DNA from: Pseudomonadota bacterium
GTDB taxonomy: Bacteria; Pseudomonadota; Gammaproteobacteria; Halothiobacillales; Halothiobacillaceae
Direction: 5' to 3'
DNA: 31,523 nucleotides
Assembly (NCBI GenBank): GCA_021795795.1
Contig: JAJYPA010000041.1
Coordinates: 1-31,523, forward strand
The notes beneath the pieces were generated by a model that worked only from the letters and a program-made list of their open reading frames with translations, did not search any database and had not been told where the DNA came from. This document shows, one piece after another, positions 7,159 through 14,739 of this stretch. Both the position numbers and the translations under genes were made by a program. Within the stretch, counting starts at the first letter, position 1. Each line of letters starts with the position of its first letter.

Positions 7159-8304
7159 TTACTTCTGCTGCGCCACGATCTGGGAGGTTATTACAGATGG
7201 CTTCATCGGCACGGTCCGGTTGACCATGCGGACAAGTCCGTCCGTGCTCCGCCCGATCTGTTCTACTTCGACGGTTGTACCACCTGCTTTCAACAGCCCG
7301 GAAAGGTAGTTCTGGGGGGTATCGGCGGGCAGGCTGAATTGGGCAAGGGTATCAACTTTGGCGTCGAAAACGCCTTTTGCGATCCCTTTCTCACTCTGGT
7401 TAGAACACACTATCTCTTCTTTACCCAGATCAATTTTTATCACGCCGGGGAGGGTGTCAGAGATAGACATGGCCTCCCCAATGGCATCGTTGAACTGTTC
7501 GGTGTTTGCCGAGCAGACGGATAGACCGTCAGCATGCACTACCCGCCGCCATGGTATGGCGTCCGCTGCCAGGAGTTGGGTGCGAAACGTCCAATCTTCA
7601 GACGTGAAGCTCAGGAAACATTCGTCTCCGTAAATACGCACCGGAGTTTCACCCGGCATATCCTTGAGGAACTTCGCAAGGAAGGTTGCGGTCCGGATAG
7701 CGATGGAATGTTTCAATTGATGCGCGTCCAGAGACATCTGTACATCGGTTAGATAAGCATGACTGACGCGCTTTTTATCAGTACAAACAACCTGGGTGCT
7801 ACCGTCGGTATCTGTTTCCAGAAGCACCGGCAGTTGTTCACCGTTCTTGGCGCTAGCAAAACAACCCACCGTGAACTCCAAAATGGATCGCAAGTTGGCG
7901 CTGGGTACCTCAAGAAATCCAGAAGATGGCACGTAATCCAGCAGGTTGAATTTATCCAGCGGGATGGTCTTGATGGACATCCTGGATTTCCCGGACTGGA
8001 GAGCCACGTCGTTGGCCGAAGGCTGGACGGTCAACTGTTCGCTGTTTCCGAACTGCAGGAAGTTCTTGCCTTCTTTTTTGGGGATGCAAGTGCCGGCGTC
8101 CATGGGCCAGTCCGATAATTCCGCCGGAAAGCGGATGGCCATCTGACTGGTGTTGTCATTCAGGTCTACCGTCAGTTCGGCGGATCCAGTTTTACGCAGG
8201 GCGATGAAGTGGCCCTGATCAAAGAGGAACCCGCCCTCGCTGTGGAGGGCCAATGCGGATTTGAGTGCGCCCTGCAGATCGGCGCGCTTGATAATAGCTT
8301 TCAT
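7159..8304 (-). CDS. DnaN-like sliding clamp
   Basis: A 381-residue protein, close to the 366 residues of bacterial beta clamps. ATG at 8304 follows AAGGAG. The pattern of three similar domains (about 1-120, 121-245, 246-365) fits the beta-clamp fold. Near the C-terminus, VNRTVPMKP resembles the usual terminal MPMRL strand, but 13 further residues follow. It is diverged from chromosomal DnaN, as expected of an element-encoded copy. The role would be a DNA-encircling processivity factor for polymerase or for the nuclease and helicase encoded nearby. The start lies 2 bases after the stop of the 120-residue gene, so the two are coupled. The assignment rests on overall pattern and terminal motif, not on a search. 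Confidence 0.72.
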   Translation of the reverse strand: MKAIIKRADLQGALKSALALHSEGGFLFDQGHFIALRKTGSAELTVDLNDNTSQMAIRFPAELSDWPMDAGTCIPKKEGKNFLQFGNSEQLTVQPSANDVALQSGKSRMSIKTIPLDKFNLLDYVPSSGFLEVPSANLRSILEFTVGCFASAKNGEQLPVLLETDTDGSTQVVCTDKKRVSHAYLTDVQMSLDAHQLKHSIAIRTATFLAKFLKDMPGETPVRIYGDECFLSFTSEDWTFRTQLLAADAIPWRRVVHADGLSVCSANTEQFNDAIGEAMSISDTLPGVIKIDLGKEEIVCSNQSEKGIAKGVFDAKVDTLAQFSLPADTPQNYLSGLLKAGGTTVEVEQIGRSTDGLVRMVNRTVPMKPSVITSQIVAQQK

Positions 8305-8306
8305 GT

Positions 8307-8669
8307 TTATTCTCCTTCTATCTCGTAAGCGATTTGTCCATCAACCCGAATTTCCTTCAGACGCACACCGCTTTCCGGACGCAGCAGAAATTTGTCCTTT
8401 CCGGATTTGAATAGCGAAAATGCCAGATTGTCAGAATCAAAATTGACATGCAGACATTGCACGGGTGTTTCCGTTTCGGGGAGGTGGTTGATTTCGATGC
8501 ATAGCGCCATCAGGTCGTCGGAGTCTCCCCCTTTGGGGGCGACGTCGATATAAATCTGGCCATTGCTGTCGAGTTGGTCTTGCACGGATATTTCGAATCC
8601 CGCATCCGCGTCGCCGCTTCTTTCACCCAGGTAACGGGTGGAATCCCAGTGATGGATGGTTTTGTGCAT
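8307..8669 (-). CDS. Hypothetical 120-residue protein in recombination operon
   Basis: ATG at 8669 follows TAGGAG. It is an acidic, beta-rich, soluble protein with no Cys cluster. The strands IYIDVAPKGG and LMALCIEINHL are followed by an LKEIRVDGQIAYEIEGE tail. It lies 8 bases after the SbcD-like gene and 2 bases before the clamp gene, so tight coupling suggests a physical or regulatory partner of one of them. The family is not recognised. Confidence 0.75.
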   Translation of the reverse strand: MHKTIHHWDSTRYLGERSGDADAGFEISVQDQLDSNGQIYIDVAPKGGDSDDLMALCIEINHLPETETPVQCLHVNFDSDNLAFSLFKSGKDKFLLRPESGVRLKEIRVDGQIAYEIEGE

Positions 8670-8677
8670 AAATGCTC

Positions 8678-10048
8678 CTAGCTGAAAAGATCATCGATGT
8701 TGTAAACATCGTTATGTAAAGGATTGGCTGACACTGGCGCTTCGGGTCTTTCGGAAGTGCTGTGTCCACCCAGGACTGGGACGTCTGGTGTTACGGCGGG
8801 TTCCTGTGGTTGCGCCATAGGGTTGGTTATCATCTTCAGGATTTCCTCGGCGTCCAGGTGAACGAGATCCGTCAACCGCTCCACCAAAGGTGTAGCGTCG
8901 GTACCCGTGGTCGTTGCCCACTGCCGCAACTTATCCTCCAGAGTGCCCGCCTTGCTGATGCCTTCCGCGCGTGCCCGAATTACGGGCACCACTCGGCCTT
9001 CGATTTTCACGTCGCAGGCGCCCGCGTCTTTGAAAGCCCGCGTGACGGCGTCCCGATCCACCGAATGACGGTGTTCTTCATCGACCGAATAACGCACCCT
9101 GACGAAAGCGCCCGGAGCGTCCTTGATGGCTTCCTTGACCGTCTCCATGTCGGGGACGCCGGGAAAGTCGAGATGAATAAGTTTGCGTGCCGGTGTCGGC
9201 ATCAGTCGATAAGCCGCATTGCGGTGATCAACCTCCCAGAACAGCCAGCCCTTTTCGCCTTCTTCACCGTAGTGAAGGCGTCCGATGGAACCTGCGTAGG
9301 CGGCACGCTGTGTGCCGTAACCGGGCAGCTCATGTTCCCAGCCCTGGCTTTTGTGAATGTGCCCGAGCATGAATGCGGAGGCCTTCGTCGCGAACAGGGC
9401 GCCGATCGTGAATTCATGATCGAGGCCCATCATGGGGACCCCGTGCTCGGTCAACGAACCATTTACCGTGCCGTGAGACACGGCGATGGTCGCTATACCT
9501 TCCGTGCGGGCGCGCTGGTTGACCAGTCCGAAACCGCAAAGCAGTTCATGGACGGTATCCCCCATCGCCCCTACGTCATCCTGCCCCAGTGCCGCTACGA
9601 GGTTTGCCTTGTTGACGGCGGGCAGACAGGAAATGATGGCCTTTGTTTTGGCCGGGAATTGCTCAAATACCCAACTGCCTTCGCCGTCCAAGGCGCTGAC
9701 CCACTGGTTATTCTCCAGAAGGGCCACCTGCTGGATGGCATCGGCCACAAATACCGGAAACTTCCCGCCCACATACCGGAACAGGTCCAGCGTGCCGGGC
9801 GGTTCGTGGCTGAAAGTGCCCTGTAGCATAAGTACAGGGCACTGATTGCTAAGGGCATGAACATGCTGCGCCAACCGGGAAACGGCGGGCGCGTTAAGGT
9901 CGAGACGATGATCCGTGGCGTCGCCACTGATGATTGCCAGATCAACCTTCTCATTAATGGCGGCGTCTACAGCGGACGCCATGCAAAGGTCCACTTCCGT
10001 CAGATGTTCCTGACAGAAATGGAGGTCGGACAGGTGTGCTACGCGCAT
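8678..10048 (-). CDS. Mre11/SbcD-like metallophosphoesterase nuclease
   Basis: A 456-residue protein; ATG at 10048 follows CGGAGG. Calcineurin-like phosphoesterase motifs appear in order: HLSDLH (D8, H10), SGDATDH (D43), QGTFSHE (76-82) where most members have GNHD, VSHG (H192) and LGHIHK (H230, H232). A cap-like region follows (about 270-360), then a Pro-rich linker. The last residues, NIDDLFS, resemble a QLxLF-type clamp-binding peptide. It should act as the two-metal nuclease partner of the Rad50/SbcC-like ATPase in DNA end resection. The replaced motif III residue may be a subfamily trait and not loss of activity. It precedes the 120-residue and clamp genes in one transcript. Confidence 0.87.
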   Translation of the reverse strand: MRVAHLSDLHFCQEHLTEVDLCMASAVDAAINEKVDLAIISGDATDHRLDLNAPAVSRLAQHVHALSNQCPVLMLQGTFSHEPPGTLDLFRYVGGKFPVFVADAIQQVALLENNQWVSALDGEGSWVFEQFPAKTKAIISCLPAVNKANLVAALGQDDVGAMGDTVHELLCGFGLVNQRARTEGIATIAVSHGTVNGSLTEHGVPMMGLDHEFTIGALFATKASAFMLGHIHKSQGWEHELPGYGTQRAAYAGSIGRLHYGEEGEKGWLFWEVDHRNAAYRLMPTPARKLIHLDFPGVPDMETVKEAIKDAPGAFVRVRYSVDEEHRHSVDRDAVTRAFKDAGACDVKIEGRVVPVIRARAEGISKAGTLEDKLRQWATTTGTDATPLVERLTDLVHLDAEEILKMITNPMAQPQEPAVTPDVPVLGGHSTSERPEAPVSANPLHNDVYNIDDLFS

Positions 10049-10086
10049 TGTCGCCTCCGGGTAAACAAGTGCAGAGTGAAAAAGCT

Positions 10087-10359
10087 TTACAGCGCTTTAC
10101 GAGAGGTTTCCAGGTCAACGACCACCGCTTCCCGCTTGATGCGTTCGCGGCGGATTTCAATTACGGCAATATCGTGCCTGGTTTCGATTTCTTCGTTGAT
10201 CTTCTTGAGCAGCAGTTTCCCGCTGCGGCGATAATTTGGGTCCACCGCGGCAAGCGGCGAACGCAGTTCGTCGGCGCATCGACTGCGAAAGGCCAGCAAC
10301 TCTCCGTTGGTGGCGACTTCGAGGCGGTGCATCATGGTTTTGTAGGTCTCTTTGTTCAT
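10087..10359 (-). CDS. Small basic helical protein, hypothetical
   Basis: A 90-residue protein; ATG at 10359 lies about 10 bases after AGGAG. It is almost entirely helical and charged, with R/K/E-rich segments (YRRSGKLLLKKINEEIETR and EIRRERIKREAVVVDLE), and is probably a coiled-coil or DNA-binding helical protein. It ends 38 bases before the SbcD-like gene, within the recombination operon. No family recognised. Confidence 0.65.
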   Translation of the reverse strand: MNKETYKTMMHRLEVATNGELLAFRSRCADELRSPLAAVDPNYRRSGKLLLKKINEEIETRHDIAVIEIRRERIKREAVVVDLETSRKAL

Positions 10360-10543
10360 GCTGGCGATCTCCTATAGACAAACATGGAAAAAGAGCCAGC
10401 ATGCCCATAGGGCGATGAAGGCCCCATGGGGTAAATGGACGTTGGTACCGGGTTCCACTCCCGGGCGTTTTTAGACGCGGAAAACGGTCACCAAAATGGT
10501 GGAGTGATTTTGGAAAGGGTTCTCGAAGAACGTAGAAACAAGA

Positions 10544-10565
10544 GAGGGATGCAAAAGCATCCCTC
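10544..10565 (-). terminator. Hairpin with 9-bp arms and AAAA/TTTT loop
   Basis: A perfect inverted repeat (10544-10552 with 10557-10565) lies 57 bases after the stop of the 470-residue gene, with a T-rich stretch (TCTTGTTTCT) following on the minus strand. A smaller hairpin precedes it (10593-10597 with 10606-10610). It may be a full or partial terminator in the ssb-clamp operon. The rest of 10360-10543 contains several short inverted repeats and no gene I can support. Confidence 0.5.
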
Positions 10566-10621
10566 CATAGGCCGTATTATGTTAATTCCATTACCCCCGG
10601 TGAAAGGGGTTGGAAATATGT

Positions 10622-12034
10622 TTATGCATTTTGCCGCAGACCATCAACTGTGGCTTTCAGGTCATCAGCATACTGTTCCGCGTAGTCCTGTGTTATGACA
10701 TCTTCCAGTTCCGCTATGGCGAGTTTCAGGCTATCCATACGCGCACCCCATCCTTCACCAAACTTGTCGGTGGCGTAGGCCGTGAACAGCATGGCCTCCA
10801 CGCCGATTTGGTTGCACAAGCCCACGGCTGTTTTCCGAAGGCTTGCGATCATCTGGCGCTCCGTTGGTTGTGCCGACGAATTGGCGGGCGCCTTAGATGT
10901 GGTTTCGGCGGAAGACTCGGACGGAATTGCCGGCCGTTCCCGTTCTACTACTGCCACATATTTTTCATCAGCACCCAGCGCACGGGTGTCCCACGCCTCA
11001 TCTGACGCCGCGACGGTCTCTTTTTCCCGTATTCCTTGGCCGAGCAATGTTTCCAGTGTTTCGGCCGGGGCATGGGTAATGGCGACGGGCGTGTGATTGA
11101 TATCCACCACGTTGCCTGTGAGCGCTTTGTACGCTTGCTGGGCATTGTCGGCTCGGTTAAAAGAGTCGTGAATATCCATCAGTAATGCCAGTTCTATATC
11201 GGCATCCAGATGAATGAGCCACTGCCCTTGTTTTTTCGGGTCGCCGCGCTCGTCTATGCGGACAACTTCTTCCCAGTGCTTGGAAATCCAGAACAAGGGA
11301 TTGCCCTGTGCGCCGCGCTGAATGCGCAGTGGGATTTGACCTCCACAGACAGACGCGACCTGCTGTATAACCTGCCGCATGTGATCGGTACTGTAGTAGC
11401 TGCCGGTCGGTATCTCCAGAAGGTCAGATGCCTTACAGACGCCGGGGATATAACCCAGGATCTGAAAGCGTTCAGAGCATTCCATGTTTTGATACTCTGG
11501 ACAGTTTTCCGGATCGCAGATGCCGTTGTTTTCGGGACGGAGAACATCCTTACGTCCGCCGAAAGTCCGCACCACCCGTTGTGTTCTCTGGTTGACTGGG
11601 GGTTTTTGTTTCATCATGCATACGCGGGTACCGTCTGCTTTGTATTCAGACCAATATTTAATTCCCGCCCCCTTGAAGCACTGTAATGAACCATTGATGA
11701 TTTCATCGGCGCTCAGGTGGTAAAACAGGATGGGAAACCGATAGAGGCGCCTGACGGGATCGTCACCGCGTTGTTCTCCATAGGCGTCCAGAATACGGTC
11801 GGCCAGTGTGGGGTCGGGGAATTCATGTCGCCATACCGAAAAGAATTCTTCGTTGTGCGGCACGAGGGAGTTTTTGAAGCCCGCTTTTTCCAGTTCCTTG
11901 TCCACACCGGTGAACCCATTCCCTTTGCGCAACTCTTCGTTGTAAATAGAGACGGCTTTGGGGTTGCTTGCGACAGCCCGTTTGAGGATTTTGATGCCAG
12001 GACGTATTTTCCCGACGGTATTAATCTTTTCCAT
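10622..12034 (-). CDS. Cys-rich metal-binding protein, resembles recombination-directionality-factor-like family
   Basis: A 470-residue protein. ATG at 12034 with AAGGAGG six bases before it is a better start than an in-frame TTG two codons upstream. The N-terminus has VGKIRPGIKILKRA. A Cys cluster lies at C173, C178, C186 and C200 (GICDPENCPEY, MECSERF, IPGVC), followed by EIPTGSYYST. This order of Cys cluster and Gly-Ser-Tyr-Tyr strand recalls the Gp3-like recombination directionality factor/metal-binding proteins found near ssb and nuclease genes on phages and ICEs. The last 150 residues are low-complexity then helical. If right, it would bias a serine-integrase reaction, but no integrase is in the window. 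The function is tentative and the gene itself is secure. Confidence 0.8.
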   Translation of the reverse strand: MEKINTVGKIRPGIKILKRAVASNPKAVSIYNEELRKGNGFTGVDKELEKAGFKNSLVPHNEEFFSVWRHEFPDPTLADRILDAYGEQRGDDPVRRLYRFPILFYHLSADEIINGSLQCFKGAGIKYWSEYKADGTRVCMMKQKPPVNQRTQRVVRTFGGRKDVLRPENNGICDPENCPEYQNMECSERFQILGYIPGVCKASDLLEIPTGSYYSTDHMRQVIQQVASVCGGQIPLRIQRGAQGNPLFWISKHWEEVVRIDERGDPKKQGQWLIHLDADIELALLMDIHDSFNRADNAQQAYKALTGNVVDINHTPVAITHAPAETLETLLGQGIREKETVAASDEAWDTRALGADEKYVAVVERERPAIPSESSAETTSKAPANSSAQPTERQMIASLRKTAVGLCNQIGVEAMLFTAYATDKFGEGWGARMDSLKLAIAELEDVITQDYAEQYADDLKATVDGLRQNA

Positions 12035-12051
12035 CGACAACCTCCTTGTGT

Positions 12052-12076
12052 TCCGGTCGTACTGTTGACGACCGGA
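12052..12076 (-). promoter_or_regulatory. 9-bp hairpin between ssb and the Cys-rich gene
   Basis: A perfect inverted repeat (12052-12060 with 12068-12076, 7-base loop) sits in the 58-base gap, directly before the AAGGAGG ribosome site of the 470-residue gene. No T-run follows, so it is more likely an mRNA processing or stability element, or a translational control element, than a terminator. Confidence 0.4.
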
Positions 12077-12092
12077 GGATTGGCAACCGCGC

Positions 12093-12671
12093 CTAGAACT
12101 TCACCCGACGTGTAAGGTGCGGGTGATCAAATGCGGTAAGACCGGAGTGCGCAAAAGGAATGTCGTCGTCGAACGGGTCCTCAACTGGTCCGTTATGACC
12201 GCCGCCGCCACCACCGTGTGAAGCGCTGTTGCTGGTGGAATTGCCACGGTTGTTTCCGCCGCCCTGTGACATGTTGCCAGCGGGACGGCTGACCTGGCGT
12301 TCTTCCTGACCATGTTCATCGGACCTGTTGCCGCCGTCGTTACGGCCACCAACCAGTTGCAGACGATCACCGACGATCTCCGTGGTGTACCTCTCTGCAC
12401 CTTCCTTGTCGGTCCATTTGCGGGTCTGCAGACGGCCTTCCACATAAGCCATACTGCCTTTGCGCAGGTATTCGCCAGCAACTTCCGCCGTGCGGCCGAA
12501 TAGCACAATCCGGTGCCATTCGGTTTTTTCCTGCTTGTTGCCTTCCTTGTCCTTGAAGGTCTCGGATGTGGCGACGTTGAAATTGGCGATGGCGCCCCCG
12601 CTAGGCTGGTAGCGCATCTCTGGATCTTTTCCGAGATGGCCAAGAATAATTACTTTGTTGACTCCTGCCAT
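12093..12671 (-). CDS. ssb: Single-stranded DNA-binding protein
   Basis: A 192-residue protein. The start chosen is ATG at 12671 ([14 protein letters not shown]), preceded by CAGGAG; an upstream in-frame start adds 36 residues that fit no SSB. The OB fold (about 2-108) is clear: [41 protein letters not shown] Gly/Asn-rich linker follows (about 115-160). The protein-interaction tip DDDIPF lies at 168-173 but is not terminal, because 19 further residues (AHSGLTAFD...RRVKF) follow. It coats ssDNA and recruits partners. It is the first gene of the recombination operon, followed by the Cys-rich protein. A short single-base frameshift explanation was checked and does not restore a stop after the tip. 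Confidence 0.95.
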   Translation of the reverse strand: MAGVNKVIILGHLGKDPEMRYQPSGGAIANFNVATSETFKDKEGNKQEKTEWHRIVLFGRTAEVAGEYLRKGSMAYVEGRLQTRKWTDKEGAERYTTEIVGDRLQLVGGRNDGGNRSDEHGQEERQVSRPAGNMSQGGGNNRGNSTSNSASHGGGGGGHNGPVEDPFDDDIPFAHSGLTAFDHPHLTRRVKF

Positions 12672-12868
12672 TTTTGACTCCTGATAGAGGGACAAGCCCA
12701 TCACGGGTTTGTCGATAGATAAAGGAACGCCGCCCTCTAAGGAGGACAGCGTGTAGTGTTGTTGGTTAAATTTTGGCAACAGAAGACCGTAGTTCCCGCC
12801 CCGAGATTTTCGGATCGGTCCCGCGCCTGTGGAATCGGCTCTTGCGCGGAGTGAGGCCTGTGCCTTTT

Positions 12869-12902
12869 AAAAACGCCCGCCTCGAGCCAGGTTAGAGGCG
12901 GG
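12869..12902 (-). terminator. Intrinsic terminator/attenuator upstream of ssb
   Basis: On the minus strand an 8-bp GC-rich hairpin (arms 12895-12902 and 12876-12883) is followed by CGTTTTT, the classic intrinsic terminator form. It lies about 200 bases upstream of ssb in the same orientation, with no gene before it. It could therefore end a short leader or small RNA starting near 13000, or act as an attenuator of the ssb operon. The 12672-13098 stretch holds this, two further small hairpins (12906-12920, 12942-12955) and the divergent promoter element. Confidence 0.6.
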
Positions 12903-13012
12903 TTGCACCCTGCGAGGGTGGTGTTTCGCTTACTGGAGATTCGGGTTGTCGCCCGGTCCTTTTCAACAGGTTCAAGCATACCTTTTGGCGTCACACGGTA
13001 AAGTTCCAATAA

Positions 13013-13066
13013 CGCAAAAATTCATGCTCTAACAAAACCATTATTGTGATGCCTGAAAGGTACCAT
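13013..13066 (+). promoter_or_regulatory. Candidate third copy of shared promoter element
   Basis: CGCAAAA at 13013-13019 and TACCAT at 13061-13066 are 48 bases apart start to start, the same distance and order as in the two minus-strand elements at 23072-23129 and 31112-31169. TC, CT and TA matches lie at the same offsets in between. It faces the plus-strand gene starting at 13099. The middle of the element is diverged, so this copy is weaker evidence. Confidence 0.4.
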
Positions 13067-13098
13067 GAGTCTTCCCATGCAAATCGGAGGTATGGACA

Positions 13099-13866
13099 TT
13101 GTCGCGCAGAAAGCGTACTTCCCCGCAAGAGAAAATCATTACCCTGCAACCTTATCCCAGGGCTGGAATGCGTCGTGGCCTCAGTGATCTGTTGGGCGAA
13201 CGTCCAAGCGCGGATCAAGTGGAGGCGAAGTCGCACTGGGAAGTAGATTTGACGGATGACGGGGCCGCCGCGCGCGGCATCCGTATTTACCTGCCGCGAG
13301 AGGCCATGGAAATGCGGGCTTATCTGCCCATTCCGGTATCCTTGCATAACCGGTGGATCCGCATACAGGCGCAACGCTGGTTGAATCCAGTATTCGACGC
13401 GCATTACACCCTCTCGGTCTGGCAACTTTACGTGAATCATCATGGGGTTTATAGCGACTCTAAATTGCCTGACAGCACATGCGCGAGCATTACGCAGGCT
13501 ACGGATAGGGTGGCAGAATGCTATCGTGTGGCGTATGCCCGCCTGGCCACCTATGAGATTCGCATTGCTGAAATGGTGATGGCCGAAGAGCACTACCACC
13601 AGCCGGTATATACGGACAGAATGGAGTTTGTGGCGGCAGTTTCGTCGGCGGATGACCGGATGATGTTGGGGTTGCTGCATCGTATGGACCAGGTGCTGGT
13701 GAAAATGGATGGGTTATACCTGGTAAATGCCATAACCATGGACAGCTATGGCGAAGACGCGGAGGCCATTGCGGCGTCAATTGGTGACACGGCTCGGGAT
13801 GTGGTGGCGACGGTGCGTAGCATGGCGGCGCAGATCACGCAGGACCGGCGCGGTGGACATGACTAA
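13099..13866 (+). CDS. Hypothetical 255-residue protein
   Basis: The likely start is TTG at 13099, eight bases after CGGAGG. An ATG at 13092 is in another frame that soon stops. The N-terminus is basic (SRRKRTSPQEK). A middle segment has ARGIRIYLPREAMEMRAYLPIP and paired Trp residues (NRWIRIQAQRWLNPVF), and the C-terminal third is helical. There is no signal peptide or membrane segment. It is followed after 50 bases by a membrane protein in the same direction, so the two probably form one transcript divergent from ssb. I do not recognise the family. Confidence 0.75.
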   Translation: MSRRKRTSPQEKIITLQPYPRAGMRRGLSDLLGERPSADQVEAKSHWEVDLTDDGAAARGIRIYLPREAMEMRAYLPIPVSLHNRWIRIQAQRWLNPVFDAHYTLSVWQLYVNHHGVYSDSKLPDSTCASITQATDRVAECYRVAYARLATYEIRIAEMVMAEEHYHQPVYTDRMEFVAAVSSADDRMMLGLLHRMDQVLVKMDGLYLVNAITMDSYGEDAEAIAASIGDTARDVVATVRSMAAQITQDRRGGHD

Positions 13867-13916
13867 ATGGCGCGTTGGTCGGCTTAACCGCTGCGGGTCT
13901 GAGAAGGAGAAATCGC

Positions 13917-14693
13917 ATGCTGGATAGAGTTGCCGGTGTTATTCCCCTGTTGTACCTTGTCTTTAGGCTATCCAGCAGGAAAACGACTGGTATGGGGGTA
14001 ACACTGAAGGATTATTGGCGCGGGGCGCTTGCCTTTGGCGGCGCCAGCAGCCCGGCAAAGGACTATTTCCGTTTTCTCTATGGAATTGGCAAGACGGGCA
14101 AGTGGTTGCGACGGTCGCTGGTTTTCTGTGCATCCTGCGGTGTGTTGCTGTGTGCGTTGCTGTTTCTGTACATTATTGCGTATACGGCAAAACCGAATGA
14201 TTTTCGCATCGCCCGATTTGTTTTATGGAGCGTCGCGGCAGTATCCATGGTTTCATTCACCATACCGTATGCCTATCTTGGGGTGTCATGGTGGAGCCGG
14301 TTCGGTGGTTGGCTAAAAAAGTCTGACAAGGAGTTGACGCTTATTCGGTTTTTCGGCAGCAAGCAACAGGCGATCGACTGGTGCCTTGGGAATGGACCGG
14401 CACCTTATGTATCACCAGTTTTGTTCCCGGAGCAGGAATTGGCCTGGCTTGGATTGCTGAAGATATATATTCCTTGGTTCGCCACGCTTGTTCTCGCCGC
14501 GCTGTACGGCACAACATCAGGAGGCGGACTTGCGGAAGCTGTAGTTTCCATCCTGGGATTACTGGCGCTTGTCCAAGCTACAATTCCTGTGATCACTAGA
14601 TTCCTTCCTTGGGACGGCGTCACATCAATGGATCTTCACTTCCAGACCGCCGTGGTTCAGTCGGACATACAGGAAGTGTTCTGCACGTTTTGA
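13917..14693 (+). CDS. Membrane protein with four predicted helices, hypothetical
   Basis: A 258-residue protein. ATG at 13917 follows AAGGAG; an upstream in-frame start would add 14 residues without a ribosome site. Hydrophobic segments lie near residues 66-88, 100-122, 177-199 and 203-225, in two pairs separated by a soluble stretch (KKSDKELTLIRFFGSKQQAIDWCLGN). The N-terminal 60 residues are probably cytoplasmic. It is likely an inner-membrane component linked to the preceding gene and could belong to the transfer or pilus machinery, but no motif proves this. Confidence 0.75.
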   Translation: MLDRVAGVIPLLYLVFRLSSRKTTGMGVTLKDYWRGALAFGGASSPAKDYFRFLYGIGKTGKWLRRSLVFCASCGVLLCALLFLYIIAYTAKPNDFRIARFVLWSVAAVSMVSFTIPYAYLGVSWWSRFGGWLKKSDKELTLIRFFGSKQQAIDWCLGNGPAPYVSPVLFPEQELAWLGLLKIYIPWFATLVLAALYGTTSGGGLAEAVVSILGLLALVQATIPVITRFLPWDGVTSMDLHFQTAVVQSDIQEVFCTF

Positions 14694-14706
14694 CTGCGCA
14701 GATTGG

Positions 14707-14727
14707 CCGGGATCAATTTGATCCCGG
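14707..14727. terminator. 21-bp palindrome between convergent genes
   Basis: A perfect palindrome with 10-bp arms (14707-14716 and 14718-14727) lies between the stop of the plus-strand membrane gene at 14693 and the stop of the minus-strand gene at 14740. Its place between convergent genes suggests a bidirectional terminator. No long T-run follows on either strand. Confidence 0.55.
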
Positions 14728-14739
14728 GGCAAAACGAGG

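Noticed and set aside
8762..9826. 354-residue plus-strand reading frame
   Set aside because: It is the antisense shadow of the SbcD-like gene, which has all phosphoesterase motifs.
12737..13009. 90-residue minus-strand reading frame upstream of ssb
   Set aside because: It runs through the intrinsic terminator at 12869-12902 and has no ribosome site; the region looks like an RNA leader.
12991..13680. 229-residue minus-strand reading frame opposite the 255-residue plus-strand gene
   Set aside because: It is His/Arg-rich without motifs and lacks a ribosome site; the plus-strand frame has CGGAGG before its start and is followed by a co-oriented gene.
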